Positions 1 to 11,600 of a stretch of 64,000 nucleotides of DNA are shown here, piece by piece (the stretch's first letter is position 1; every line of letters starts with the position of its first letter). Position numbers and translations under genes: made by a program. Source of the stretch: Membranipora membranacea (lineage: Eukaryota > Bryozoa > Gymnolaemata > Cheilostomatida > Membraniporidae). A model generated the notes under the pieces. The model worked only from the letters and a program-made list of their open reading frames with translations, was not told where the DNA came from and made no database searches. Location of the stretch: positions 27,068,283 to 27,132,282 of the forward strand of contig OU612066.1 of assembly GCA_914767715.1 (NCBI GenBank), read 5' to 3'.

Positions 1-1589
1 CTGATGTTGAACAGTGATGGTGAACTGAGGGCAATTCATCAATAGCGTGTAAATAGACTAGTATTTTCCTGTACTGTTGCTATATTGAATATTAGTCAAA
101 TTCTAATAGCCATCATATATTACTTTGGAGTTACCCCACCACACATAAATGAAGGCAACTCCCTCCCATTTTTACATGTAGTTGGAATACAAAGGTATAA
201 ATAATATGACTCAGCCAGAAACCAGTCAGTCATATAACGTCAACCAGATAGTGCAGACTACTATCATATTATTTCGTACTGAGGAATCATATTATACCTT
301 TGTACCAACTACATATATATATACATCATTACATATTATGTATCCAAACAAATCAACCAAAAACTTGTAGGACGCTACAACAAAAACAGAAAATAAAAAC
401 CGACAGAAAAATCAAAAGAAAAAAAAAGGAAGAAGGCAAGAATGGGAAAAGGACTCTACTTATAACTGCTTACTGTACAACATGTATACTCATGAGGACA
501 GCTAGATTACTCATATGAGGATTATATTACTTGTAGAGTCACCCAGAAGGCTGGCGGCTAGTAGAGAGGACAATCCACTGATAACTCTGTACTGAGAAGA
601 TCTTGCTTGAGCAAGTCAGACATTTGTAACAGTGATTTGAGGTGAGCCTGTTCCATCGATTGTATTGAGTTTAGTTGTATCGGTTATTCTAAAACCCCTT
701 AGTTTCAGATATAACACTGTAACAATATTTGTATGTGCCTCCATTTCAAAAAGTTCACAAAACAACAACCAGATTTATGAAACCTAAATTTGTTACAGTT
801 AGAAAAGTGAAAACACAGCAAGAACTCAATACTGTACTGTACTTATCTAAAGCACCGTCAAGCTTGGAGTTTCTGTGTCTGAAATTTGCCATTGTTCAGC
901 CAAAATTAACCGTGCGAAGTGTGATTTATACCCAAAAAGAAACATCATATAATCCAGGAAAATTCATATCATGATTTCATGAGTTTTATCACGTTGCATG
1001 TATTTATTGTTTCAGGCAGCATGGAAAAAGACATTGGAATGTGATTGCTGGTGATTGCGGTCCTAAAAGAATGTTACCTGCACCTTTGCATTTTCACTAA
1101 CAGGCCTCGTCGATGAAGGGTGCATCTATTTTCTGAGTGTATGTCACACTCGGCCAATGTATGTTTTGGATAAAATAAGTTTTTAAAAAAACAATTATTA
1201 GATGGTACTGCAATAAAATTTATATACAGAAGCTCATCAATATTGGTTCCTCGTCTACTATTAATGGCAATGTTTGTGGGTAGTAATTATACAAGGCCTT
1301 CAGTATAAATAAGGCATACATTCTGACTACAATGATGTATATCGATCAATTGTTTTTGTCAGGTTTTCACAACTTATGTACCTGTTTATGTAAATTGTTA
1401 TATCATTGTCTAATCATTCAAGTTCCACCTTAGGTTTTACTACCTGAAGACATGACAATGGGTCCCTCTCACTCCTTGGATGCACTACCAAGTAGCAAAT
1501 GGCGCTTTAACTTAACTTAATCTCGTTCGATTAAAATGGGGATGTAGCGGTATATCCTGTGTCTCTGCTAATAGTTGCATGACTACTAT
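1..1589. other. No gene recognised
   Basis: AT-rich sequence with several short chance reading frames and no splice-consistent coding block. A CTTAA-like run near 1508-1522 (GCTTTAACTTAACTTAATC) could be the tail of a decayed retroposon. Confidence 0.5.
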
Positions 1590-1713
1590 TAGTCTAAGTG
1601 CTCAGACTCCAAGGCGCAGGGAGTTACTTGAGCATGCTATCAAACTCGGGGAGAGGAGTTTGATAGTGTGCGCAAGTAACTCCCTGCGCCTTGGAGTCTA
1701 AGCACTATGACTA
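1590..1713. repeat. Near-perfect 124-bp inverted repeat (hairpin)
   Basis: Left arm about 1590-1647 and right arm about 1656-1713 pair over roughly 58 bases with about six mismatches, leaving a loop of only about 8 bases. The central 26-base part of each arm (CTCCAAGGCGCAGGGAGTTA and beyond) pairs without mismatch. It is either a tiny foldback element or the template of a long hairpin RNA. No flanking gene explains it. Confidence 0.85.
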
Positions 1714-3446
1714 CATGACTATGACCCTTGAAGAAAAATCTTGTTTTGGCTTTTGATCTCCCATGTTTTTACTATTTTGAAGACTGAGTATTATGTATCA
1801 TATTTCGCAAAAGGGCTCTGTCTGTGCATGTTTTTGCTTCTATTGGCAGTTGGAGATCTCTATTCCTGTAAATTGTAAATAGTGTCCTACTATATTTGAA
1901 TCAAGCACCCTATTAAGTTTGGTAACAGATTGCAGAAGAAAACACTCTTGTTGAACTGTACTTGGATTGGATTTTTCCAAAAAAAAGGGGAGATATTATG
2001 ATGGCATCAGATCAGAAAAAAAGGGTATGATACACCATCCCATTGGTCTAGACAAGGGTTGCTATATCTGTGACCAAGCCCAAGGACTGAAATTGACTAA
2101 TTTCTTGCTGTCACTGCTGAGGTGTGTACTACTCATCAAAAGTCATTGGATTGCACCTGTCAGTGGAGTGTCTAGTTTAAAATCTTGAAGGATGTTGATT
2201 TAAATGTCTGCTTGACAAAAGCAAGGTGTAATCTGAGTACAACAAAAAGAAAAGCCACATATTACACTTCACATTTAAGCCACACCCACAGCAATTACAT
2301 TATTCCGATTAAGTAATACTTATATGACAGTCTATGAATTAGAGTTGTCCCCTCTTTGTGTGTAGACGAGGTGAGACATGTGAATTATTTTACCTGCAGG
2401 TGTACAAAATTTAATATGTCATAGTCCGGGCAAATACCGAAGCCGAGGGATGACACAGAATTTTTTTTCCAGTGTAGAAAATAAAAATTCTTTATGTCAT
2501 CGTTCGTCTTCCGTAGAACCCATATTCATTTGTAAAAAAAAAATTTTTTTTTTCCATGTTTTCACATTGCTTGCAACTGCTCGAGTGATTTGCTTATAAT
2601 TTAGTGTGGGTTTTTCCAATGTTTCCTAGCAACTAACAGGAAGCAATTGTATAGCCAGTAATCCTCAAAGAATCCAGGGCTCTATTTGAACTGCTCTACC
2701 AAAACTGAAAGATTTGAAGCTACTCTTGTCTAGATTTATTAGGTCAAGCCCAGGTCAAGGTTAACTTCTTCTAGAGCCATCCAGACTTGGGAGCCATGTC
2801 TGAACCACAGAGAAAGAAGCAAAAGACTTTATTAAACTTCTTCACAAGGTATGTTACTGGGATCTTCTGATACCAAATATGTGTTTAAGGTCATCTGTAT
2901 TGTTGGTTGACAGAAAGTTAGCATAAGATAGATCTAAAAGCCTGATCATAGCATCATCACAGCAATAGATCATTTGCTACATCATCAAGCTACTAAACTA
3001 CAGTTACTAAGACTACTATCATCCTCTTCCTAAAAAAACTAAAGAGAGATTGTAAACTGTTCTATTCAATCCTCTGATTTAATGCATAATTGAAAGAGCT
3101 CTACTATGATTCTTGGTTATCCTTGCTTTACACCTGTCTCATGCCTCATAACATGGATCATAACATCATATCCATTATATATAGCTCAGCTACCATAGCA
3201 GAAAGATCAGGTAAAAGTAGTTACAAAGTTTGCTGCTGCTTGATTGCATGTTCCTGCATGTTCTATATACTTCACTACATACTTTGATTGTAAATTGCCT
3301 GATGGAGTCCTTTTACAGATCATACCAAGCCAGCTCAGCTGAAATGCTCAAGCAAAGAATAGTTTGCTTTACATGGGCCGACATTCTCAGTCAGAGGCGA
3401 TCACCATTCACAATATATTATAGCTTTCTGTCTAATCTTTCTTTGT
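1714..3446. other. No gene recognised
   Basis: AT-rich intergenic sequence with homopolymer runs (A and T tracts near 2535-2553) and no convincing coding or RNA gene. Confidence 0.5.
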
Positions 3447-4517
3447 ATGATGGATGAAACAGACAAAGGTGGCAGTGTCCATGTGGCTGTCCCGCAGATT
3501 GAGGAAATAGTAGAGGAACCACTGGAGGGTACATCAGCAGACACCGCTGAATCTGACACCAATGATATAACATCCATCACATCCAAATCTGAACCTGCCC
3601 TAAAGTATAGCTTCATAAAGAACAAGCCGTATTATGATGCCAGGTATGGTCAACGTGATATGATTGCAGACATAGTTTTGTTTTTGGCCAGTGACAAACC
3701 TTTATGACCAAACTTTGATAACTGCCCAGATCATGGAAGAGTAAGCATACTTGTGAAAGTCAGTCTTTAGCATGAAAATTGTAACACACCACATATAGTG
3801 ACCATCATATATTATATCACATTCTAATATTTTACAGTTATCAGTTCCCAGATCGGGAATTCACTGAGAGTAGAAACAGCCGTGGGGTTACGAAGAGAAG
3901 GTGTTCTGTGGATAAACTTAAAACCTATCCGTTTCTAGCCTACAGTAAGAAGGATGATGGGGTATACTGTGTCCCTTGTCGCCTATTTCCAACACATGGA
4001 GATGACAGAGGACGTAAACCTGAACAGTTAGTAAACAAGCCCTTTAATAACTGGAAGAAATTCTATGATAGAATAAAGCTGCACACCTCGGACAGTAATA
4101 GAAGTCATTTCCATTGTGTGGTGAGTCCTCACATTACAAATTTTACTAAAACAATTTCTATGAGTAGACATAGTTACAAAACCGCAAGTATTTTGCCCCA
4201 ATGACCATATTTCGCACTGGTACCCATAGCAGGAAGTAACATAGTGTTTACAGTACTAATGTAAGTTGCTGGAACTTACAATGCTGATATATTTTCAGAC
4301 TCGCATGGAGTCGTTCGAGGGTGTATTTAGCGGTCAAAAGAATTCAATTCAGGAAAAGCTGTCGAAGGGTCAACAGGAGACAGCTGAACACAACCAGCAG
4401 GTGCTAGGTTATAAACACAGGGACATTCTTCAGAGCCTCGATGGCAAAACTCTTGTAAATTCATTTATAGCAATGAAGAGAAGGAGGTTACTCCTGCTTA
4501 ATCCACTAGCGGAGTAG
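3447..4517 (+). pseudogene. zf-TTF / hAT-transposase-like N-terminal fragment, broken
   Basis: Three exon-like blocks: about 3447-3740, 3845-4121 and 4302-4517. The first encodes an acidic leader ending FLASDKPL, then an in-frame TGA at 3705-3707, then PNFDNCPDHGR. The second starts FPDREFTESRNSRG and contains LKTYPFLAYSKKDDGVYCV with CVPCRLFP and later HFHCV, the TTF-type zinc-finger layout of hAT-like and ZMYM/THAP-associated proteins. The third (FEGVFSGQ onward, HRDILQS) matches the segment that normally follows, but the reading frame ends soon after and the catalytic core is missing. This is probably a decayed transposase gene; a truncated cellular gene is less likely because of the in-frame stop. 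Confidence 0.6.
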
Positions 4518-4845
4518 TGACACCTGTCATGCTAATCATACCAACATTTCTGGCATCAATATTAATTCATGTTTTCTTTTGTTTTGGAGATCGATGGAAA
4601 GTATTATCCTATATTAAAACTATCACAATCTCATCATATGTCTCATGTATATCGATCATCAGGTATGTAGCTTTACCACGCTTACATTAAAATCTAGAGC
4701 TCTGAAATTTGTTGAATTCTTCAGCGGCCAAACCCCCCCAGCTGATTTGACTACACAACACTTATTGACGATTAAGGTATGTCTGTGTTTTGTTGACCAT
4801 TTGCCAGTGTGGCATAGCTTAGCTGATAATGTCCGAAATACCCCT

Positions 4846-4999
4846 CCTCAGCCCAAAATACACCCTAAAAAGCCTTGGCGGCCAGGGGCTCCGCCCCGGA
4901 CCACGTTGGGGGGCTTACAGCGCCCCCCAAACCCCCAGCTGGGTTGGCTCGGGCACTACGCGCCCTCGGCTGAGGCGCTTCGCACCTCAGAGAAACACT
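4846..4999. repeat. GC-rich patch, probably element-derived
   Basis: A stretch of about 150 bp that is far richer in G and C than the rest of the window, with clustered CCCC and GGGG runs (for example CCAGGGGCTCCGCCCCGGAC). It follows the broken zf-TTF gene and may belong to the same element. It reads open in two + frames, but with low-complexity Pro/Gly/Arg content and no domain, so I do not call it coding. Confidence 0.45.
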
Positions 5000-5079
5000 A
5001 AAATTCCTGGTCAAGACCCCTATTGAATATTCTGAAAATCCGCCCCTGGAATGTGAGCTAAAAACTCAGATTTTGCTCG

Positions 5080-6235
5080 TTGGCAGAGATGAATAATGTA
5101 TAAACAATGCTAAATGTTGCCTTACAATAATTTATGTCATATTATTATGAATGATCAGGTATTAGATTCTAGTTGTGATAAGCTATGCTCTCACTGCGCT
5201 GCCTATTCAAGTCATTTATGTGAAATTGATATAGCTAAATTCCAATTTGCATTTGAGAATGCTTTTAAAATGTAGCTTGTAATGAACTTGACATGATTGA
5301 GTGAATCTAGTCTTTAATTTGAATATCAACGCATTACACCCCAACTTGCCTTTCTGTCAAAGCATCTCGGTTCAGACTGAGATGACATGCATATTTGATC
5401 ACAGGGTCAACACTGCTTGATGTTTTAAGCAGATAGTTGGACATTAATAACATTGGAAGGTGGCAAAATAATGCGCTTTCCCAGGAAAGTCTTATCTGCT
5501 TGTTTAATAGCTGATAGATTGACTTTCAGCTTGGCAGCGTCTTAATATTGAGAAGCCATGTTCTCGGGCATTACTAATAACATCCAAAGTGATCGTATCT
5601 AAATTATTTTTTGGTGTGGATAGTTGTGACAGCCCATTGAAATAATGAATTCATTGGTGACAAGGAATTCGCGACTGCATTGTCAATTTGTTCAAGTGGT
5701 GTTTTCTGATGGTTGCTGACAGCAGCTCAGGATTGGTTTGCTTGTTGTTGAAGTCGCTTTCTTTATTTATTGCGTTTGCCTCTTATTGTGTACTCTATTC
5801 TAGATCACATTGCTTGCATTGCTAATCTTTGGCAGAGATGAATAATAAAGATAACATCAAACTTTTGCATGAGAATTATATGTGGTATTTGTTGTGGGTA
5901 TTTGATTTCATTTGTGATAAGCTATGCTCTTACTGCACTGACATACCCAGTGATTTGCGAAATAGATTATTATGGCTAAATAGAAATTTGAATTTTAGGA
6001 ATGTTAAAAAAGTGATTTTGCGGGTGAACCGGATAAATCCAGGCAACATCAAACTTTTGCATGAGAATAATGTGTGGTATTTGTTGTGGGTATTTGATTT
6101 CATTTGTGATAAGCTATGCTCTCATTGCACTGCCATTCCCAGTGATTTGCAAATAGATTATTTTGGCTAAATAGACATTTGAATTTTAGGAATGTTAAAA
6201 TTTTGCAGGTGAACTGGATAAATCAAGGCAATGAT
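5080..6235. repeat. 192-bp tandem duplication with degenerate outlying copy
   Basis: Two adjacent copies, about 5853-6044 and 6045-6233, start AACATCAAACTTTTGCATGA and are highly similar. A third, more decayed piece lies near 5082-5260 (GGCAGAGATGAATAATG and GTGATAAGCTATGCTCTCAC recur). A 113-codon + frame runs through both copies (5829-6170) and repeats IKLLHEN and YLLWVFDFICDKLCS. I do not recognise a protein family, and the frame most likely comes from the repeat itself. Confidence 0.7.
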
Positions 6236-6454
6236 TTCAATAGCATCACATAGCAATTACATCAATTATATGCCTTTCTACCCTGGCGGCTCGATTCGTC
6301 AGCCTTTAAATCAATATTTTTACAAACATATTTTTACATCATGGGGATTCATTTTCACCTGTGGCAATGGCCTTGGCTAGTCCATATGAATTGGTTCATC
6401 TGGATCAAATCTAAAATTATTTACGATTTTATGTTTACAAGAAATGCTCTAGGT

Positions 6455-6890
6455 TTTTATTGATTTACTTGCTATCACAAACATGAAATGTTGCGAGAAA
6501 AGGATGCATATACTTTGTCATTAAAGGAGCTTGCTACTAATGTGTGGAACTTGCATTTGAGGGCATCGCTCTAGAAAATTTTGTATGATGTGGTGCTCAT
6601 CAGCAAAACAGCACAATAATATCGAGGTAGCCTACGTCAAGCCTCAAATTCTTGGCAACATTAAAAACTTTTCTTAGTAATTTCTTGTCTATGGTACATA
6701 TGCTCGTGTGCAAAACAGGCAGATAATACATCAAGAGGGAAACTACAAAACTTTTGAACATAATGGAAGCTAATGGCTTTGTACTTAGATGCAACCATTT
6801 TTTTAACAACATATATTCTTTGACTTGCTTTGCCAGCTATTCTTTGCACATAATCTTCAAATCTCAGGTATTTCACCCGACAATTTTTTG
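6455..6890 (-). mobile_element. LINE 3' fragment, same family as the 10.3-12.9 kb element
   Basis: On the - strand it encodes VVKKMVASKYKA and KKLLRKVFNVAKNLRLDV, matching the C-terminal ORF2 tail of the + strand LINE at 12454-12830 (KKLLRKVFNDAKNLGLDV). The 3' untranslated parts also match (GTATATGCATCCTTTT, then CAACATTT and TTTGTGATAG). This is a 5'-truncated copy with frame damage. Confidence 0.75.
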
Positions 6891-7044
6891 GTGCCATCTC
6901 AGACGTACCCTCAGCTGTTTATGCTCAGGGCGTTTTACACCTTTAAAATACCACTATGGGCCATGCTTATATCAAAACTCAGGTTTCGAATCCTCCCAGG
7001 TTGAGAGCCCTGATAATCCATAATCAAATAGTAACTAGAAACCA

Positions 7045-7352
7045 GAAGTATTTTATATCTGATATAATATGCCTTCATAATAACAATACTACTACTATTA
7101 AGGCTTCTTTCAGGGAAGGATTTGGGATTTAAACGTGACATTTATTTTTGCACAAATCAGAAGCACTGCCCAATCTATTCTTAACTTTACTTGAATTTGG
7201 AAGTATTTTATATCTGATATAATATGCCTTCATAATAACAATACTACTACTATTAAGGCTTCTTTCAGGGAAGGATTTGGGATTTTAACGTGACATTTAT
7301 TTTTGCACAAATCAGAAGCACTGCCCAATCTATTCTTTACTTTACTTGAAAG
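7045..7352. repeat. 155-bp tandem duplication, two nearly identical copies
   Basis: Copies at 7045-7199 and 7200-7352 begin GAAGTATTTTATATCTGATA and differ at only a few positions, so the duplication is young. There is no coding content. Confidence 0.88.
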
Positions 7353-8672
7353 ACAGTAATTGATGTTTGAAACGACCCTAATAATCTTCAATAATTTTCA
7401 ATTGACATTGTTTCCTCAATCAATCCTTGTTTCAAATGTGATAGTGTCAGGCCTTCTTGTGTATTTCTTAGGATTGAAATATTTCATGACTGTTTGATGG
7501 GTATCCCTGGCTTAGAATTAATTCATATCACTGGGTAAGGTCGGTTGACACAAGTACCAGTAGATGAATTATGCGACCTCATTTAATCCCCCACTCAAAA
7601 AATTTGACCCTATCCAGCAAAAATTAGGACCAGTAGTATTGTCTTCCTATCCAGATTGACTAAACAACTTGACTAGCGAATTGACTAAAGAATTGACTAT
7701 TGAATCGACTAAAGAAATTGGCTAAAGAATTGGACTTAAGAATTTCACTAAATATTGGATTGCTGCGCATATGTTTATGTTAGGTTATAGGGAGCATGCA
7801 CATGTTGCGCTAGCTAATATTGGTGGTTGAAATGATTGGTACATATAATAAATACTGAAAGCAGTCTAGTTCTCGCTCAGTCTTAATCATTAATTAGTAG
7901 CAGGACCAGCAGCAGGTATTTGAAGCCAATGAAAATCAGCTACAAACTTAAGCGCTGTTTTTGAAATTTAAATGTTTATACTAATATCATGTTTCATATC
8001 AAGTTCATCAATAATCAGTTTTAAATAACATACCTTGCAATGGCGCATAAATAACTAAAAACAACCTAGATTTTTCATTTTAGGCGTTGATACAAGTTTA
8101 TTGATTAGTGGTACACACAGCATGGTTTTTGTTGAGAAAATCCAACAGTATACAACATTATGTAGGTTACTGGACCAAACTTATAATCCGCCTGCTCATG
8201 CCACTGCTGTAATTTTGAAGGGCATGACGATACAAATTATATTAAAACTGTCCTAAAAAATTCCGAAACTCAAAATCAACCAGCCCCTAAGTTAGGTATA
8301 ATCTCACGGTCATACAACAAATTTTCTTATAATGGATAAATATTGTTCACAAAATAAGCATACATAATTGATGTTATCACAAAGAAAGAGTGCAATTTGT
8401 TTCCAAATTATTGATTTTCTGTGTTGACTTTTAGTTCCTCATTGAAGGTGAAAATGATTTTTATTGTTGGCTTTTGTGTACTTGCAAACACCAAAATTGT
8501 AAAGGGGATATTCAACACTAATAATCATATGCACTCTTAAATTAATCAAATCAATGTACCTTTAAAATCTGTAAACAATATTTAAGTGGGGCGGAATAGT
8601 TTCCACACTTTATTTAACAACCATACATGGGTTGAGCCCAGCCAAGCTTAGTTCGCATGCTACAGCAAAAAA
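7353..8672. other. Upstream region of CLCA gene A
   Basis: No gene is seen. The last 50-60 bases before the ATG at 8673 are conserved upstream of gene B (see the separate entry). Further up, 7680-7760 has degenerate runs of a GACTAAAGAATT-like unit. Confidence 0.5.
8625..8672 (+). promoter_or_regulatory. Conserved 5' leader of CLCA gene A
   Basis: About 48 bases before the start codon match the same region of gene B: ACATGGGTTGAGCCCAGCCA, TTCGCATG and ACAGCAAAAAA run into ATGGG in A; B has ACATTGGTTTGAGCTTGGCA, TTCGCATA and ACAGCAAAAA. This is probably 5' UTR kept since the duplication. No clear TATA box is seen. Confidence 0.5.
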
Positions 8673-11600
8673 ATGGGTAGCAATACTTCTTTTCTAAATT
8701 TGATTTCAGTTCTTTTGTTTTTTACCTCGGTTTATCAGTCTACATGCAATGCAGATGGTAGTATTGGAGATAGGAGACAGGAAATCACATTGAATACAGA
8801 TGGAGGTTACGACTTGCTTGTAGCGATTCATGATGACATCACTGAAGACCTCGGACTGCTGAACACTCTACAGGTAAGTCTGCCATCTCACAATTTGGGC
8901 TTGCTGCATAATTCAGTATAATGATGCATTCTGTCTGCAGCATAGCCTTGTGACGTAGTCTATCTCTGCAGTACAGCGATGGTGGGGCTGCTTTTCATCA
9001 AGAAAGGCAACTCCAAATCTTTAAGGTTGTGAGAAGGCAAAGCCAGTGTTTCATTTAGGCCAAACTATTTCCAAATCATGTGGTTCTATTTTGTTTCCAA
9101 GTAAGGCACTCAGCCTAGGTGACTTGATTCAGGCCCAATGCTGCAGAGACCAACTTATACCTAAACAGTTTGCACATGCACAGAGTGAAACTACTTATAG
9201 GGAGAGATTCCATTGTCCTAAACCTGGATGTCTCTCCGCAACTACACTTAGAATATCTATATTTTGGGTCATGTTATGTGAAGGGACCTGATTCCCATTA
9301 TTTATGGACAAGTCTGGACGGGGCCAAGTTTGATATGGGTCAAGGTTGGAGGGGCCAGAATGGCTTGGACCAAGTTGTCATGCGCCTCCTGATTGAATAG
9401 ATTGCACCATCGTGCAGTTGGAAGTGAGTTGACTTTGAAGATGTTGTTTAGGAGAACCTGATACTATCACTTTAATTCCTGTTCACCTCAGTTGTATTAT
9501 TTCAAGTCATGGGATGTAAAGTAAGTGCCTGCTGTCAATGATAAGCTATTCAGTTTACAATGCAGAAAAAAGCTGTCTGGACAGTGTCTCTCCACCGTCC
9601 TGCCCTGACTCCCGGTCTCCATTACCATAACAACTTTGTTCCTTTCATTCAGTAAGCCGTATGACCATTTGTTGCATTTACCTGAAGCCCATATGTTTTT
9701 CGTAAAGAGCACAATATTTTGCTGCTGTATTGTATATGAGTACCATTCACTCCTAATGCACAAGTTAGCAAAACAAAGAACCAATTCATTACATACAGTA
9801 TGTGCACTGAAAAGTGCTGTATTAAGAATTACCCCCAGCATAGTTACTTTCACCAGACTGTGTGTATTTAAAAAACTTATTTGACTTAGGTTTTCTTGCG
9901 AAAAACAATTGACAGACTCCATGATAAAATCAAGTACTGTTTAGCAGGCGCTGGTAACCATGATTATTAATTTTGTGTATTCAGGAACTATACAGAGGTG
10001 CTTCTCAGTATCTAATGAAGGCAACAGATGGTCGAATGTATTTTCACAACATCACTATCCTTGTGCCTACGAACTGGACTGAACAAACTGACTGGGGAGA
10101 GGTGTGTGTTTCAGATTTCTCTTTTTGATATGGATATATGTGTACATACCTTAATTTGGTTCTTTTATGACAAATAAATCATTAAAGGATCCTGTAACCG
10201 TCCACCATCACTATGCATCTGTCATCACCAAATAGGGAAAGTAGAAGCTTGAAAATTAAGCATGAAGTGAGTTATAATCTCCCTCTGAATAATTCATATG
10301 GTATATCCTGATGGGTAGTAGTAGATGGTATCTTTAAGAGACTCAAAAGTATCGCCGAATCCTGGCTTACCCCGGGGATCTCAAAATCACGGACAGAATT
10401 AGATGGATATGAACAGTTTACAAATGAAAGGCTACCAAAGGATAGTTGTAAGACAATAGGAGGAGGCATTTTGATGTACATCGATAAATGCTGGTCAACT
10501 AATAATCAGACTATCTACAATCATACGGACAATCACTGCGAGATCATGACAATTAAATCTAGACCACATTGGCTACCCAGAGAATTCTCTTCAATCATCA
10601 CTCTCTCATGCTATACCCCTTTCACTGGAAAATCAAGACTCAAAGATGCAACCGCCTCGACTATAAACACTATAACTTCACATCTAAATGAAATTGAGAC
10701 TAAAATTGCCTGCATACTACTGATGGGAGACTACCAATCAAGCTCAACAACTACTATCAAATAATCAAGCAACCTACTCGGAATAATAAAATACTGGATA
10801 AATGCTTCACTAGAATCAAGAACAGCTACAGTCACTGCCACCAACTTGCTAAACTTGGCCTTTCTGATCGCCATGTCATGCATTTAATACCTAGCTACAA
10901 GCCTCTGTCAAAAACTAAACATTCATATGTCACATGCCGGAAATATACGGATGAGAACTGCGAAGCTCTACAGGCTAGTTTGGATATCACCCTGTGGGAT
11001 AATCTTCTCGACGAAACATGCATAAATAAACAGACAGATGTCATCTCGGATTATATAAACTTCTGTACGGACCTGTGCATACCTAAGAAAACATTTAAAA
11101 ACACGCAAATCAAAAACCATGGAATTACAAAGCACATAGATAGTTTGAATGAACAGAAACAAGAGGCGCACCAAAGTGGAAATAGAAAACTGTATCATAA
11201 ACTTAAAAATTAGTCACCAAAGAAATCACCAAATCCAAAGTGGAATACTCCAAAAGAATTCAACAACATCTAATCAATGAACCGGCCAGAGCTTGGAAAG
11301 ATATTAAGAAATTAAATGGACTTCCTACATCAACCTCTTCAACTGAACATGAAATAAAATTCAAACCAGATGACCTGAACACCTTCTTTGCACGCTATGA
11401 GAAACCTGTAATAAATAACCCAGATATCGATGAAACCAAAATGACTGCTCATCCATTTGAAGTGAATTAAGAAACTGTTCTCAAACAACTGAAAACACTC
11501 AACTCAACTCTAGGTAAGGAGCTGGACCCGATGGATTAATCCCTAAGGTCTTCGGATATGTGCCTACCAACTAGCCCCTATTATCACTAAACTGTTCAAT

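Noticed and set aside
182-974. Short + frames at the left edge (182-370, 300-518, 729-974)
   Set aside because: Low complexity or no motif, overlapping in different frames, with no splice support.
9497-9922. 141-codon - strand open frame
   Set aside because: It lies entirely within intron 1 of CLCA gene A, has no domain or homologous counterpart in gene B intron 1, and its composition looks random.
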